From the NCBI RefSeq assembly GCF_006088715.1, contig NZ_CP030771.1, forward strand, positions 6,811,001-6,875,000: DNA of 64,000 nt. The letters run 5' to 3'. Origin of the DNA: Streptomyces sp. YIM 121038. Lineage in GTDB: Bacteria; Actinomycetota; Actinomycetes; Streptomycetales; Streptomycetaceae. Under the pieces are notes generated by a model, which did not search any database, was not told the origin of the DNA, and worked only from the letters and a program-made list of their open reading frames with translations. This document shows, one piece after another, positions 1 to 9,987 of this stretch; within the stretch, counting starts at the first letter, position 1; every line of letters begins with the position of its first letter. A program made the position numbers and the translations under genes.

Positions 1-1
1 A

Positions 2-871
2 CCGCAGCTCGCCGCGGGCCAGGACACCGGCCGCGACCTGATCTGCGTCACCGACTGGCTGGCGGCCCGGCTGATCCGCTTCGGCTGGGTGCAGAAGCTC
101 GACGCGGCCCAGCTGCCGCACGCCTACACCAATCTGTCCGCCCAGTTCCGCTCGCCGGACTGGGACCCCGGACGCGCGTACTCCTACCCCTGGACCGGGA
201 TCTCCGCCGTCATCGCGTACAACAGGAAGGCGACCGGCGGGAAGGAGATCACCTCCGTCTCGCAGCTGCTCGACGAGCCGAAGCTCAAGGGCCGCGTCGG
301 GTTCCTCTCCGAGATGCGCGACACCGTTGGCATGACCCTGCTCGACATGGGCAAGGATCCGGCCGCCTTCAAGGACGACGACTACGACGCGGCGATCGCC
401 CGCCTCCAGAAGGCCGTCGACAGACGCCAGATCCGCCGCTTCACCGGCAACGACTACACCGCCGACCTCGACAAGGGCGACATCGCCGCGTGCGTGGCCT
501 GGGCCGGTGACGTCGTCCAGCTCAAACTGGCCAACCCCGACATCGAGTTCGCCATCCCCGACAGCGGCTACATCGTCTCCACGGACAACCTCCTCATCCC
601 CAACAAGGCGCGCCACAAGCGCAACGCCGAGCGGCTCATCGACTACTACTACGAGCCCGAGCCCGCGGCCCGGCTCGCCGCGTTCATCAACTACGTGTGC
701 CCGGTGGACGGCGTCCGTGACGAGCTCGCCAAGATCGACCCGAAGGCGGCCCGGAACCCGCTGATCCTGCCGGACAAGGAGATGGCGGCGAAGTCCCACG
801 CCTTCCGGTCGCTCACGCCGAAGGAAGAGACGGCGTACGAGGAGAAGTTCGCCCGGCTCACGGGCTCCTGA
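2..871 (+). CDS. Polyamine (spermidine/putrescine-type) ABC transporter substrate-binding protein, 5' end cut off
   Basis: The reading frame is already open at base 2, so the N-terminus (signal peptide or lipobox and first lobe) lies outside the window; 289 codons are visible. The visible part has the features of PotD/PotF-like proteins: a YPWTGISAVIAYN segment, KLKGRVGFLSEMRD, a GDIAACVAWAGDVVQL segment in the ligand cleft, and the late hinge DNLLIPNKARHKRNAERLIDYYYEPE. It should capture a polyamine outside the membrane and deliver it to the two downstream permeases. It heads an operon with the ATPase (97 bp gap) and the permeases. The exact ligand cannot be told from sequence; putrescine is favoured by the oxidase gene that follows. 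Confidence 0.88.
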   Translation, partial: PQLAAGQDTGRDLICVTDWLAARLIRFGWVQKLDAAQLPHAYTNLSAQFRSPDWDPGRAYSYPWTGISAVIAYNRKATGGKEITSVSQLLDEPKLKGRVGFLSEMRDTVGMTLLDMGKDPAAFKDDDYDAAIARLQKAVDRRQIRRFTGNDYTADLDKGDIAACVAWAGDVVQLKLANPDIEFAIPDSGYIVSTDNLLIPNKARHKRNAERLIDYYYEPEPAARLAAFINYVCPVDGVRDELAKIDPKAARNPLILPDKEMAAKSHAFRSLTPKEETAYEEKFARLTGS

Positions 872-968
872 GCCCGCCCCCACGGGCCGCACCGGACCCG
901 CCCGCGGCTCCCCGGCCCCCCGCACGGCGCCCGCCGTCCCGCCCGCTCACCACTCCTGGGAAGAACTC

Positions 969-2110
<1,142 letters not shown>

Positions 2111-2114
<4 letters not shown>

Positions 2115-3040
2115 CGGCCCCCGTCAAGGCGCCCGTCGAGGACGCCCCCGCCGCCGAAGCCCCCGCCCGGCCCCGCAGGCGCGGCCGCCTCGTGCCCTAC
2201 TGGCTGCTGCTCCCCGGCATCCTGTGGCTGGTCGTCTTCTTCGCCCTGCCGCTGGTCTACCAGGCCTCGACGTCCGTGCAGACCGGCTCCCTCGAAGAGG
2301 GCTACAAGGTCACCTGGCACTTCGCCACCTACTGGGACGCGCTCGGCGACTACTGGCCGCAGTTCCTGCGCTCGGTGCTGTACGCGGGCGCCGCCACGGT
2401 CCTGTGCCTGCTGCTCGGCTATCCGCTGGCGTACCTCATCGCGTTCCGCGCGGGGCGCTGGCGCAATCTGATCCTGGTGCTCGTCATCGCCCCGTTCTTC
2501 ACGAGCTTCCTCATCCGCACGCTCGCCTGGAAGACGATCCTCGCCGACGGCGGGCCCGTCGTCGGCGCCCTGAACACGCTGCACGTCCTGGACGTCACCA
2601 GCTGGCTCGGCGTCACCGACGGCGACCGCGTCCTCGCCACGCCGCTCGCGGTGGTCTGCGGACTCACGTACAACTTCCTGCCGTTCATGATCCTGCCGCT
2701 CTACACGTCCCTGGAGCGCATCGACCCCCGGCTCCACGAGGCCGCGGGCGACCTCTACGCCCGTCCTTCCACGACGTTCCGCAAGGTCACCTTCCCGCTG
2801 TCGATGCCGGGTGTCGTCTCCGGGACGCTGCTCACCTTCATTCCGGCCGCCGGTGACTACGTGAACGCCGATCTGCTCGGGTCCACCGACACGCGCATGG
2901 TCGGAAACGTCATCCAGACGCAGTTCCTGCGCATTCTGGATTACCCGACGGCGGCGGCCCTTTCGTTCATCCTGATGGCCGCCATTCTGATCATGGTGAC
3001 GTTCTACATCCGCAAGTCGGGGACGGAGGATCTGGTCTGA
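2111..3040 (+). CDS. Polyamine ABC transporter permease (PotB-like)
   Basis: A 309-residue inner-membrane permease. After a charged, alanine/proline-rich N-terminus come about six hydrophobic segments, beginning with WLLLPGILWLVVFFALPLVY. The EAA-type coupling loop is EAAGDLYARPSTTFRKVTFPLSMPG, a good match to the PotB/PotC group. The GTG start overlaps the ATPase stop, and the stop (TGA) shares its last base with the ATG of the second permease. It should pair with that permease to form the translocation pore. Confidence 0.92.
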
Positions 3041-3852
3041 TGGGCCCGTTCATCGCATTCGGCCGTCTGCTGCGCCGGAACCTCGTCGTCATCTTCGGGC
3101 TCCTCACGCTCGGCTATCTCCTGCTGCCCAACGTCGTCGTCACCGTCTTCTCCTTCAACAAGCCGAAAGGCCGTTTCAACTACTCCTGGCAGGAGTTCTC
3201 CACCGATGCCTGGCAGGACCCGTGCGGCGTCGCCGACATGTGCGGCTCGCTCTCCCTCAGCCTGCAGATCGCCTTCCTCGCGACGCTCGGCGCCACCGTC
3301 CTTGGCACGATGATCGCCTTCGCGCTCGTGCGCTACCGCTTCCGGGCGCGCGGCGCGGTCAGCTCGCTGATCTTCCTGCCCATGGCGATGCCCGAGGTCG
3401 TCATGGCGGCCTCGCTGCTCACCCTGTTCCTCAACATGGGCGCGCAGCTCGGCTTCTGGACCGTGCTGATAGCCCACATCATGTTCTGCCTGAGCTTCGT
3501 GGTGACCGCGGTGAAGGCGCGCGTGATGTCGATGGACCCGCGTCTGGAACAGGCCGCGCAGGACCTCTACGCCGGGCCCGTGCAGACCTTCCTGCGGGTC
3601 ACGCTGCCGATCGCGGCGCCGGGCATCGCGGCGGGCGCGCTGCTCGCCTTCGCGCTGTCCTTCGACGACTTCATCATCACGAACTTCAACGCCGGATCGA
3701 CTGTGACCTTCCCCATGTTCGTCTGGGGATCCGCGCAGCGGGGTACGCCCGTTCAGATCAATGTGATCGGCACGGCGATGTTCCTCATCGCCGTCGTTCT
3801 CGTACTGGCAGGAATGCTGATCGGAAAGCGCCGCGCGAAGCGGGCGCGCTGA
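3040..3852 (+). CDS. Polyamine ABC transporter permease (PotC-like)
   Basis: A 270-residue permease and the partner of the preceding PotB-like protein, with a one-base overlap (TGATG). Hydrophobic segments alternate with loops, and the EAA-type loop reads EQAAQDLYAGPVQTFLRVTLPIAAPGI, followed by the ALSFDDFIITNF segment characteristic of PotC. The protein ends in a basic tail (GKRRAKRAR), as expected for a cytoplasmic C-terminus. It is the last transporter gene; the flavoenzyme starts 76 bp later and is probably co-transcribed. Confidence 0.92.
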   Translation: MGPFIAFGRLLRRNLVVIFGLLTLGYLLLPNVVVTVFSFNKPKGRFNYSWQEFSTDAWQDPCGVADMCGSLSLSLQIAFLATLGATVLGTMIAFALVRYRFRARGAVSSLIFLPMAMPEVVMAASLLTLFLNMGAQLGFWTVLIAHIMFCLSFVVTAVKARVMSMDPRLEQAAQDLYAGPVQTFLRVTLPIAAPGIAAGALLAFALSFDDFIITNFNAGSTVTFPMFVWGSAQRGTPVQINVIGTAMFLIAVVLVLAGMLIGKRRAKRAR

Positions 3853-3928
3853 CCTGAGGGAAAGCGGTGCCCGTGCGGTTCCCAGCAGCTCTGTGCAGCT
3901 CTACGCATTTCTCAAGGGAGTGGAAATC

Positions 3929-5347
3929 ATGGCCCCTGCAGCCATGAACCGTTGGACGAAGTCCCTCGCCGAGGCCAAGCCGGCCCCGTACTGGCTGGAC
4001 GGTCCGGACCGACCCGAACCCGAACCCGCGCTCGTCGGTGACGAGCGTGCCGACCTGCTCGTCGTCGGCGGCGGCTACAGCGGCCTGTGGACCGCCCTGA
4101 TCGCCAAGGAGCGCGACCCCGGCCGTGACGTCGTCCTCGTCGAGGGCCGCGAGATCGGCTGGGCCGCCTCCGGGCGCAACGGCGGCTTCTGCGCCGCGTC
4201 CCTCACCCACGGCGTGCCCAACGGCCTGGCCCGCTGGCCGGACGAGATCGCCAGGCTGGAGGAGCTCGGCGCCCGCAACCTCGACGAGATCGAGGCGGCC
4301 GTCGAGCGGTACGGCATCGACTGCGACTTCGAGCGCACCGGCGAGATCGACGTCGCGACCCAGCCGCACCAGCTCGCCGAACTCCACGAGATGTACGAGG
4401 AGATGGCCGCGCGCGGCCTCACCGGCTCCGCCGAGATGCTGGACGCGGACGAGCTGCGCTCCCAGGTCGACTCGCCGACCTTCCTCGGCGGCTTCTGGGA
4501 CCGCGACGGCGTCGCCATGCTGCACCCGGCGAAGCTCGCCTGGGGCCTCAAGCGCGTCTGCCGCGAGCTCGGCGTGCGCGTCCACGAGCACACGCCCGCC
4601 CTGGAGCTGGCCCCCGCCGGCGCCGGGATGGCGATCCGCACCCCGTACGGCAGGGTCTTCGCCCGCCATGTCGCGCTCGGCACGAACGTCTTCCCGTCCC
4701 TGGTCAAGCGGGTGCGCGCGTACACGGTCCCGGTGTACGACTACGCGCTCATGACCGAGCCGCTCACCCCGGACCAGCTGGCCGCCATCGGCTGGAAGAA
4801 CCGCCAGGGCCTCGGCGACGCGGCCAACCAGTTCCACTACTTCCGGCTGTCCGCCGACAACCGCATCCTGTGGGGCGGGTACGACGCGGTCTACCCCTTC
4901 GGCGGCAAGGTGCGCGCCGAGTACGACCACCGCCCCGAGACGTACGCGAAGCTCGCCGGGCACTTCTTCACCTGCTTCCCGCAGCTGGAGGGGGTGCGGT
5001 TCACCCACGCGTGGGGCGGCGCGATCGACACGTGCTCGCGCTTCTCGGCGTTCTTCGGCACGGCGCACGGGGGCCGGGTCGCGTACGCCGCCGGATACAC
5101 GGGCCTCGGCGTCGGTGCCACGCGCTTCGGCGCCGACGTGATGCTGGACCTCCTCGCGGGCGAGCGCACCGAGCGGACCGACCTGGAGATGGTCCGCTCC
5201 AAGCCGCTGCCGTTCCCGCCCGAGCCGTTCGCCTGGACGGGGGTGACCCTGACCAAGTGGGCCCTGGCCCGCGCGGACGCCAACGGGGGCAGGCGCAACG
5301 CCTGGCTCAGGACGATGGACAGGCTGGGGCTCGGCTTCGACAGCTGA
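3929..5347 (+). CDS. FAD-dependent amine oxidoreductase, gamma-glutamylputrescine oxidase-like (DAO family)
   Basis: A 472-residue flavoenzyme. The FAD-binding Rossmann motif LLVVGGGYSGLWTA is near residues 36-49, followed by GREIGWAASGRNGG, where DAO/PuuB-family enzymes contact FAD. The C-terminal GYTGLGVGATRFGADVMLDLL is the second FAD contact. Start choice: ATG at 3929 follows AAGGGAG by 8 bases; the in-frame GTG at 3893 has no ribosome site and would add 12 residues. Coming straight after a polyamine importer, it most likely oxidises putrescine or its gamma-glutamyl derivative. No glutamate-putrescine ligase (PuuA) gene is visible here, so the true substrate stays open; another amine or N-methyl amino acid is possible. 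Confidence 0.82.
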   Translation: MAPAAMNRWTKSLAEAKPAPYWLDGPDRPEPEPALVGDERADLLVVGGGYSGLWTALIAKERDPGRDVVLVEGREIGWAASGRNGGFCAASLTHGVPNGLARWPDEIARLEELGARNLDEIEAAVERYGIDCDFERTGEIDVATQPHQLAELHEMYEEMAARGLTGSAEMLDADELRSQVDSPTFLGGFWDRDGVAMLHPAKLAWGLKRVCRELGVRVHEHTPALELAPAGAGMAIRTPYGRVFARHVALGTNVFPSLVKRVRAYTVPVYDYALMTEPLTPDQLAAIGWKNRQGLGDAANQFHYFRLSADNRILWGGYDAVYPFGGKVRAEYDHRPETYAKLAGHFFTCFPQLEGVRFTHAWGGAIDTCSRFSAFFGTAHGGRVAYAAGYTGLGVGATRFGADVMLDLLAGERTERTDLEMVRSKPLPFPPEPFAWTGVTLTKWALARADANGGRRNAWLRTMDRLGLGFDS

Positions 5348-5510
5348 CCCCGCGCGGCGCGCGGGTGGACATCCGCCCGCCGTCGTCCACCGGCGTACGC
5401 CCTCACCGTGCTGTGACACGCTTCACTACCAGTCAGTAGCTGAATCCGCGTAACGCCCGGCCCCCGAAGCCCTCTCCCTCGTGTCAGGCATTCGTACGGC
5501 ACACGAAGAC

Positions 5511-5520
5511 AGGGAGGTCC
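5511..5520 (+). promoter_or_regulatory. Strong ribosome binding site deciding the start of the 5525 gene
   Basis: AGGGAGG lies 5 bases before a GTG at 5525 and is one of the strongest Shine-Dalgarno sequences in the window. The gene has its own upstream gap of 177 bp after the flavoenzyme, so it probably also has its own promoter; no convincing -35/-10 pair is visible in the gap. Confidence 0.55.
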
Positions 5521-5524
5521 GACC

Positions 5525-6037
5525 GTGAATGGTTCGGGCGCCAAATCGGCGGTGGAGTGGCTGGTGTCGGTGGCACCGGATCCGGAGGCCTGTCGCTGGG
5601 AGTGGGAACGCAACCCCCTCGGGGTCGCGCTGCTCCCGGCCGGCAGGCTCTGGGACGTACTGATCCTGCCGGGTGAGCTCGGCTATCCCACGCTGGACGT
5701 GCTGACGCGGGTCGTCGACCGTCCGGGCCCGGTGCTCGCCGACTTCGGCGACGCCCGGATGGGGTTCTTCGTGCCCCCGGGCACGGTGGCCCGCTGGGTG
5801 GGCACGGGGGTGCGCGGCGCGGGCCGCGGCACCTGGATCGTCGTGCCCTTCCCGGGGCGCTCCACGGGCGCCGTGCGCTGGCTGATCCCGCCGGACGGCT
5901 CGGGCACGCTGGTCGACCCGGCGCTCCTGGAGCTCGCGATGCACGAGGCGGCGGCGCGCATCGCGCGGGACGCGCGGGCAGAGCGGGATGCCTGGGGCGC
6001 CGCCCCTCGCGACCCGGATGAGCCGCACCCGGAGTGA
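5525..6037 (+). CDS. Conserved hypothetical protein (possible DNA primase/polymerase N-terminal-like fold)
   Basis: A 170-residue soluble protein with no signal peptide or membrane segment. Visible landmarks are WEWERNPLGVALLPAGRLWDV, LADFGDARMGFFVPPGT and GTWIVVPFPGRSTGAVRWLIPP. This pattern of short hydrophobic strands with G-x-W-D and F-V-P-P-G turns resembles proteins annotated in streptomycetes as bifunctional primase/polymerase N-terminal-like. I do not see catalytic acidic pairs that would establish polymerase activity. It is flanked by the amine oxidase and a chitinase, neither of which explains it. Function unknown. Confidence 0.7.
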   Translation: MNGSGAKSAVEWLVSVAPDPEACRWEWERNPLGVALLPAGRLWDVLILPGELGYPTLDVLTRVVDRPGPVLADFGDARMGFFVPPGTVARWVGTGVRGAGRGTWIVVPFPGRSTGAVRWLIPPDGSGTLVDPALLELAMHEAAARIARDARAERDAWGAAPRDPDEPHPE

Positions 6038-6068
6038 TCCCCTGCGCTCCGTTCTTAGTGACAGGGAC

Positions 6069-6095
6069 TTGACAAGGGCATTGGTCTGGACCAGC
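6069..6095 (+). promoter_or_regulatory. Chitinase promoter region with DasR-responsive element (dre)
   Basis: A perfect -35 hexamer TTGACA (6069-6074) is followed by ATTGGTCTGGACCAGC (6080-6095). This matches the published DasR operator consensus A(C/T)TGGTCTAGACCA(G/C)T at 14 of 16 positions; the mismatches are the G in the centre and the last base. DasR is the GntR-family N-acetylglucosamine-responsive repressor of chitin genes in streptomycetes, so the site just upstream of a GH18 gene fits. The operator lies in the spacer, where a repressor would block RNA polymerase. No clear -10 hexamer at 17-18 bp is visible. Confidence 0.75.
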
Positions 6096-6140
6096 TTGAG
6101 TATGTCCTGCTCTCCAACACCCCCACCTCTGGAGGCAGTT

Positions 6141-7322
6141 GTGGCACTCGTTTCTCGCCCGCGGGTTCGTCGTGGCTGGTCGCGCAGTTCCCCGCGCCCC
6201 CGGGGGGCGCTCCCGTGTGCCGCTCTGGTGCTCGCGGTGTGCGGCATGCTCGCGGTGCAGAGCCCGGCGGGCGCGTCGGACGCGCGCGGCCCCCGTAGGG
6301 CGGCCGATCCGCTGCCCGCGCACGCCCTCGTCGGCTACCTCCACACCAGCTTCGCCAACGGCTCCGGCTATACGCGCCTGGCCGACACCCCGGCGAGCTG
6401 GGACGTCATCGACCTGGCCTTCGGGGAGCCGACCTCCTCGACCTCCGGCGACATCCGCTTCGGCCTCTGCCCCAAGACGGAGTGCCCGAACGTCGAGACG
6501 AAGGACGAGTTCAAGGCCGCCGTCAAGGCCAAGCAGGCCCAGGGCAAGAGGGTCCTGATCTCCATCGGCGGCCAGAACGGCCAGGTCCAGCTCACCACCA
6601 CGCAGGCCCGCGACAAGTTCGTCGCCTCCGTGTCGGCCATCATCGACGAGTACGGACTCGACGGTCTGGACATCGACTTCGAGGGCCACTCCCTCTCCCT
6701 CAACGCGGGGGACAGCGACTTCAAGAACCCCAAGACCCCGGTGATCGTCAACCTGATCTCCGCCGTGAAGACCCTGAAGGCCAAGTACGGCCCCGGCTTC
6801 ACCCTCACCATGGCGCCCGAGACCTTCTTCGTGCAGCTCGGCTACCAGTTCTACGGCCCCGGCCAGTGGGGCGGCGACCCGCGCGCGGGCTCCTATCTGC
6901 CGGTCATCCACGCCCTGCGCGACGACCTCACCCTGCTGCACGTCCAGGACTACAACTCCGGCCCGATCATGGGCCTCGACAACCAGTACCACCAGATGGG
7001 CGGCGCCGACTTCCACATCGCCATGACCGACATGCTCCTCACCGGCTTCCCGGTCAAGGGCAACGCGGCCAACGTCTTCCCGCCCCTGCCCCCGGAGAAG
7101 ATCGCCATCGGCATGCCCGCGTCCCCGCAGGCGGGCAACGGCCACGTCGCGCCCGGCGAGGTCAACAAGGCGCTCGACTGCCTCACCAAGAACACCAACT
7201 GCGGCTCCTACAAGCCCCACGGCAAGTGGCCCGCCCTGCGCGGCCTGATGACCTGGTCCATCAACTGGGACCGCTTCAACAACGGGGAGTTCTCGAAGAA
7301 CTTCGACGCGTACTTCGGCTGA
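6141..7322 (+). CDS. Secreted chitinase, glycoside hydrolase family 18
   Basis: A 393-residue exported enzyme that hydrolyses chitin. Start choice: GTG at 6141 follows GGAGG by 5 bases; the open frame further upstream has no ribosome site. The N-terminus is a signal peptide (basic RPRVRRGWSRSS, hydrophobic AALVLAVCGMLA, likely cleavage after GAS or AGA near residue 46). The GH18 barrel shows VLISIGGQNG and the catalytic motif DGLDIDFE, with the proton donor Glu at residue 181; MAPETFFVQ and GLMTWSINWD follow on later strands. There is no carbohydrate-binding module, so this is a compact single-domain chitinase. The DasR-like operator upstream predicts N-acetylglucosamine control. Its last 47 bp overlap the convergent PAP2 gene. 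Confidence 0.93.
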   Translation: MALVSRPRVRRGWSRSSPRPRGALPCAALVLAVCGMLAVQSPAGASDARGPRRAADPLPAHALVGYLHTSFANGSGYTRLADTPASWDVIDLAFGEPTSSTSGDIRFGLCPKTECPNVETKDEFKAAVKAKQAQGKRVLISIGGQNGQVQLTTTQARDKFVASVSAIIDEYGLDGLDIDFEGHSLSLNAGDSDFKNPKTPVIVNLISAVKTLKAKYGPGFTLTMAPETFFVQLGYQFYGPGQWGGDPRAGSYLPVIHALRDDLTLLHVQDYNSGPIMGLDNQYHQMGGADFHIAMTDMLLTGFPVKGNAANVFPPLPPEKIAIGMPASPQAGNGHVAPGEVNKALDCLTKNTNCGSYKPHGKWPALRGLMTWSINWDRFNNGEFSKNFDAYFG

Positions 7323-8016
7323 GCGACACGGCCCCGAGCAGCCCCCCGCACAGCAGCCAGCTCGCCAGGACGTCCGCGGGCCAGTGGTAGCCGCGGACGA
7401 CCAGGCCGAGCCCGACGGCGAGGTTCACCAGGACGCAGACCGCGGTCAGGGTGCGGGGGGCACGCAGGAAGGGGAGGAGCAGCAGGGCGGCGGCGCCGTA
7501 GGCGACGGTGGCCGTCGCCGTGTGCCCGGAGGGGTAGTAGCCGGTGCCGTCCATGCCCGGCGGGGCCCCGCGGTCGACCGCGGCCTTCAGAGGTACGACC
7601 AGAGCGGGCACGGCGGCCATGGCGAGCGCCGCGACCAGGGGCGCGAGCCACCACCGGTCCGCGCCGGCGCGGAAGCCGCGCCACGCCGCGTAGCCGAGGG
7701 CGGCGGCGAGCACCGGCAGGGCGACGGCCGTGTTGCCCAGGTCGGCGAAGAGCTCGGCGACGGGGCGGGGGAGCAGGGCGCCGGAGAGGGCGCGGCCGAG
7801 GCGTTCGTCGAGCCGGCGCACGGGGCCGTCGACGACGATCTGCCAGGTGAGCAGGGTGAGGAGAAGACCGCTCACCGCGAGCAGGAGCAGGGAAAGGGTC
7901 GGCCGCCCCGGAACAGGGGGGGTAGTTCCGGGGCGGCCGAGAGGACCGGGCTGCCGCGCGCCCCGGGGGGTGTGGGACGGGCGGCCATCCGATCGGTGAG
8001 GAGTTCCGGAGCGCAT
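7276..8016 (-). CDS. PAP2-family membrane phosphatase
   Basis: A 246-residue polytopic membrane protein with the three PAP2 active-site motifs: KAAVDRGAPP (a variant of KxxxxxxRP), PSGH at 162-165 with the catalytic histidine, and RGYHWPADV (RxxxxxHxxxD). It probably dephosphorylates a lipid pyrophosphate or phosphatidic acid at the outer membrane face. Five to six hydrophobic segments are visible. Start choice: ATG at 8016 gives a family-typical length; the frame remains open to 8211, and an ATG at 8115 would add a proline-rich tail. A GGAG sits only 2 bases before 8016, so the start is uncertain. The 3' end overlaps the chitinase gene on the other strand. Confidence 0.82.
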   Translation of the reverse strand: MRSGTPHRSDGRPSHTPRGARQPGPLGRPGTTPPVPGRPTLSLLLLAVSGLLLTLLTWQIVVDGPVRRLDERLGRALSGALLPRPVAELFADLGNTAVALPVLAAALGYAAWRGFRAGADRWWLAPLVAALAMAAVPALVVPLKAAVDRGAPPGMDGTGYYPSGHTATATVAYGAAALLLLPFLRAPRTLTAVCVLVNLAVGLGLVVRGYHWPADVLASWLLCGGLLGAVSLSRSTRRSSSRTPRC

Positions 8017-8272
8017 GGCTCCAGGTGTGTGCGCGAAGGCACGTCCAGGGCGGGGCTGGGGAGGCTCCGACCTGGTGTCGCCCACGGTCTCCCGTGAACG
8101 GGGTGTTTCTCTCATCTGCAGAAACCGTACGTCAGTAGTTCGGGGGCCGACAGCCGGAAGCGGGTCCCGCCATGGGGCTCCCACACCTTCTTCACAGGCC
8201 CTGACCGTCACCCCAGGTCACGATCGGTGTACCGGGCGAGATCCGCACATGTCAGGAGGTGCGCCACGGACG
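8017..8272. other. Intergenic region upstream of the PAP2 gene
   Basis: This stretch holds no supportable gene. It must contain the promoter of the PAP2 gene on the minus strand and perhaps its true start (candidate ATG codons at 8115 and 8211 in the same frame). I see no operator-like palindrome of note. Confidence 0.4.
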
Positions 8273-8310
8273 GCACCGGGGCCGCCCCCTCGGTGGGACG
8301 GCCCCGGTGT
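8273..8310 (-). terminator. Hairpin terminator of the gabT gene
   Basis: ACCGGGGCCG (8275-8284) pairs perfectly with CGGCCCCGGT (8299-8308), extended by one C-G and one G-T pair, with a 14-base loop. It lies about 46 bp beyond the gabT stop codon. There is no T-tract, which is usual for Streptomyces terminators. Confidence 0.65.
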
Positions 8311-8356
8311 CAGAGGTCCAGACAGGTGCGGCGCGCGCGGGTGCGCGCCGGAGCGG

Positions 8357-9691
8357 TCAGACCGTCGCGAACGCGGCCTCGATGATGTCCAGGCCCTCGT
8401 TCAGGAGGTCCTCGCCGATCACCAGCGGCGGCAGGAAGCGCAGGACGTTGCCGTAGGTGCCGCAGGTCAGGACGAGCAGGCCCTCGGCGTGGCAGGCCTT
8501 GGCGAGGGCGCCGGTCGCCTCCGGGTTCGGCTCCTTCGTCGCGCGGTCCTTGACCAGCTCGATCGCGATCATCGCGCCCCGGCCGCGGATGTCGCCGATG
8601 ATGTCGAACTTCTCGGCCATGGCGGAGAGCCGGGCCTTCATGACGGCCTCGATCTCCTTCGCCCGGGCGTTGAGGTCGAGCTCCTTCATCGTCTCGATGG
8701 CGCCGAGCGCGCCGGCGCAGGCCACCGGGTTGCCGCCGTAGGTGCCGCCGAGGCCGCCCGCGTGCGCGGCGTCCATGATCTCGGCGCGGCCGGTGACGGC
8801 GGCGAGCGGCAGGCCGCCCGCGATGCCCTTGGCCGTCGTGATCAGGTCGGGGACGATGCCCTCGTCCTCGCAGGCGAACCACTGGCCGGTGCGGCAGAAG
8901 CCGGACTGGATCTCGTCCGCGACGAAGACGATGCCGTTGTCGCCCGCGAACTTCACGATCTCCGGCAGGAAGCCCTTGGCGGGCTCGATGAAGCCGCCCT
9001 CGCCGAGCACCGGCTCGATGATGATCGCGGCGACGTTGTCGGCGCCGACCTGCTTGTTGATCATGTCGATGGCCTGCTTGGCGGCCTCGGGCCCGGCGTT
9101 CTCGGCACCGGTCGGCCAGCGGTAGCCGTACGCCACCGGCACGCGGTAGACCTCGGGCGCGAACGGGCCGAAGCCGTGCTTGTACGGCATGTTCTTCGCC
9201 GTCAGGGCCATCGTGAGGTTCGTGCGGCCGTGGTAGCCGTGGTCGAAGACGACGACGGCCTGGCGCTTGGTGTACGCACGGGCGATCTTGACGGCGTTCT
9301 CGACGGCCTCGGCGCCGGAGTTGAACAGGGCCGACTTCTTGGCGTGGTCACCCGGGGTGAGCTCGGCGAGCGCCTCGGCGACCGCCACGTAGCCCTCGTA
9401 CGGGGTGACCATGAAACAGGTGTGGGTGAAGTCCGCCAGCTGCGCGGAGGCGCGGCGCACGACGGCTTCGGCGGAGGCGCCGACGCTGGTCACCGCGATG
9501 CCGGAGCCGAAGTCGATCAGGCGGTTGCCGTCGACGTCCTCGATGATGCCGCCGCCCGCGCGGGCCGTGAACACGGGCAGCACCGAGCCCACGCCACCGG
9601 CGACCACCGCGGTGCGGCGGGCCTGCAGCTCCTGGGACTTCGGCCCGGGAATGGCGGTGACGACGCGGCGCTCCTGGGGAATAGCGGTCAT
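8357..9691 (-). CDS. gabT: 4-aminobutyrate aminotransferase
   Basis: A 444-residue class-III PLP aminotransferase that moves the amino group of GABA to 2-oxoglutarate, giving succinic semialdehyde. The substrate and cofactor region includes FNSGAEAVENAVKIAR, FDHGYHGRTNLTMALT, the Asp-containing VFVADEIQSGFCRTG, and TTAKGIAGGLPLAAVTG with the PLP lysine at about residue 288. Start choice: ATG at 9691 (MTAIPQERR) follows AGGAG by 5 bases; the frame is open 15 codons further upstream without such a site. With the polyamine importer, the amine oxidase and the aldehyde dehydrogenase nearby, it fits putrescine-to-GABA-to-succinate catabolism. A 5-aminovalerate or beta-alanine transaminase is the main alternative. 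Confidence 0.9.
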   Translation of the reverse strand: MTAIPQERRVVTAIPGPKSQELQARRTAVVAGGVGSVLPVFTARAGGGIIEDVDGNRLIDFGSGIAVTSVGASAEAVVRRASAQLADFTHTCFMVTPYEGYVAVAEALAELTPGDHAKKSALFNSGAEAVENAVKIARAYTKRQAVVVFDHGYHGRTNLTMALTAKNMPYKHGFGPFAPEVYRVPVAYGYRWPTGAENAGPEAAKQAIDMINKQVGADNVAAIIIEPVLGEGGFIEPAKGFLPEIVKFAGDNGIVFVADEIQSGFCRTGQWFACEDEGIVPDLITTAKGIAGGLPLAAVTGRAEIMDAAHAGGLGGTYGGNPVACAGALGAIETMKELDLNARAKEIEAVMKARLSAMAEKFDIIGDIRGRGAMIAIELVKDRATKEPNPEATGALAKACHAEGLLVLTCGTYGNVLRFLPPLVIGEDLLNEGLDIIEAAFATV

Positions 9692-9987
9692 GAGAGCTCC
9701 TGGGGGTGGTGGGTCGTGCGGACGTCCTCGGGGCACAGCGGCTTTCCGGGCGCGTTCTCGGTCTTTCTCCGCAGGTTAGGGGCGGGCGGTGGCGGCGGGC
9801 ATGCTCCATGGGGGAGAGGTTCGGCGTGGCGGTTGTCCGTGGTGGACATAGCCACGCGGCGGGCGTCGCGGCGCCCGGCCCGTGGTGTGATCGGCGTGCG
9901 CGCGGCCCAACGGCGGCACCCGGGCACTAGATTGAGCCGCGCACCAGCACACAGGGCCAAGACAGGGCAGGTCAGGGGGCAAGGGCC
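9692..9987. other. Divergent promoter region between gabT and the P-loop membrane protein
   Basis: No gene is seen in these 296 bp. A -10-like TAGATT at 9928-9933 could serve the plus-strand gene. A short inverted repeat TGTCC-GTGGT-GGACA at 9834-9848 lies on the gabT side and could be an operator, but arms of five bases are weak evidence. Confidence 0.35.
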
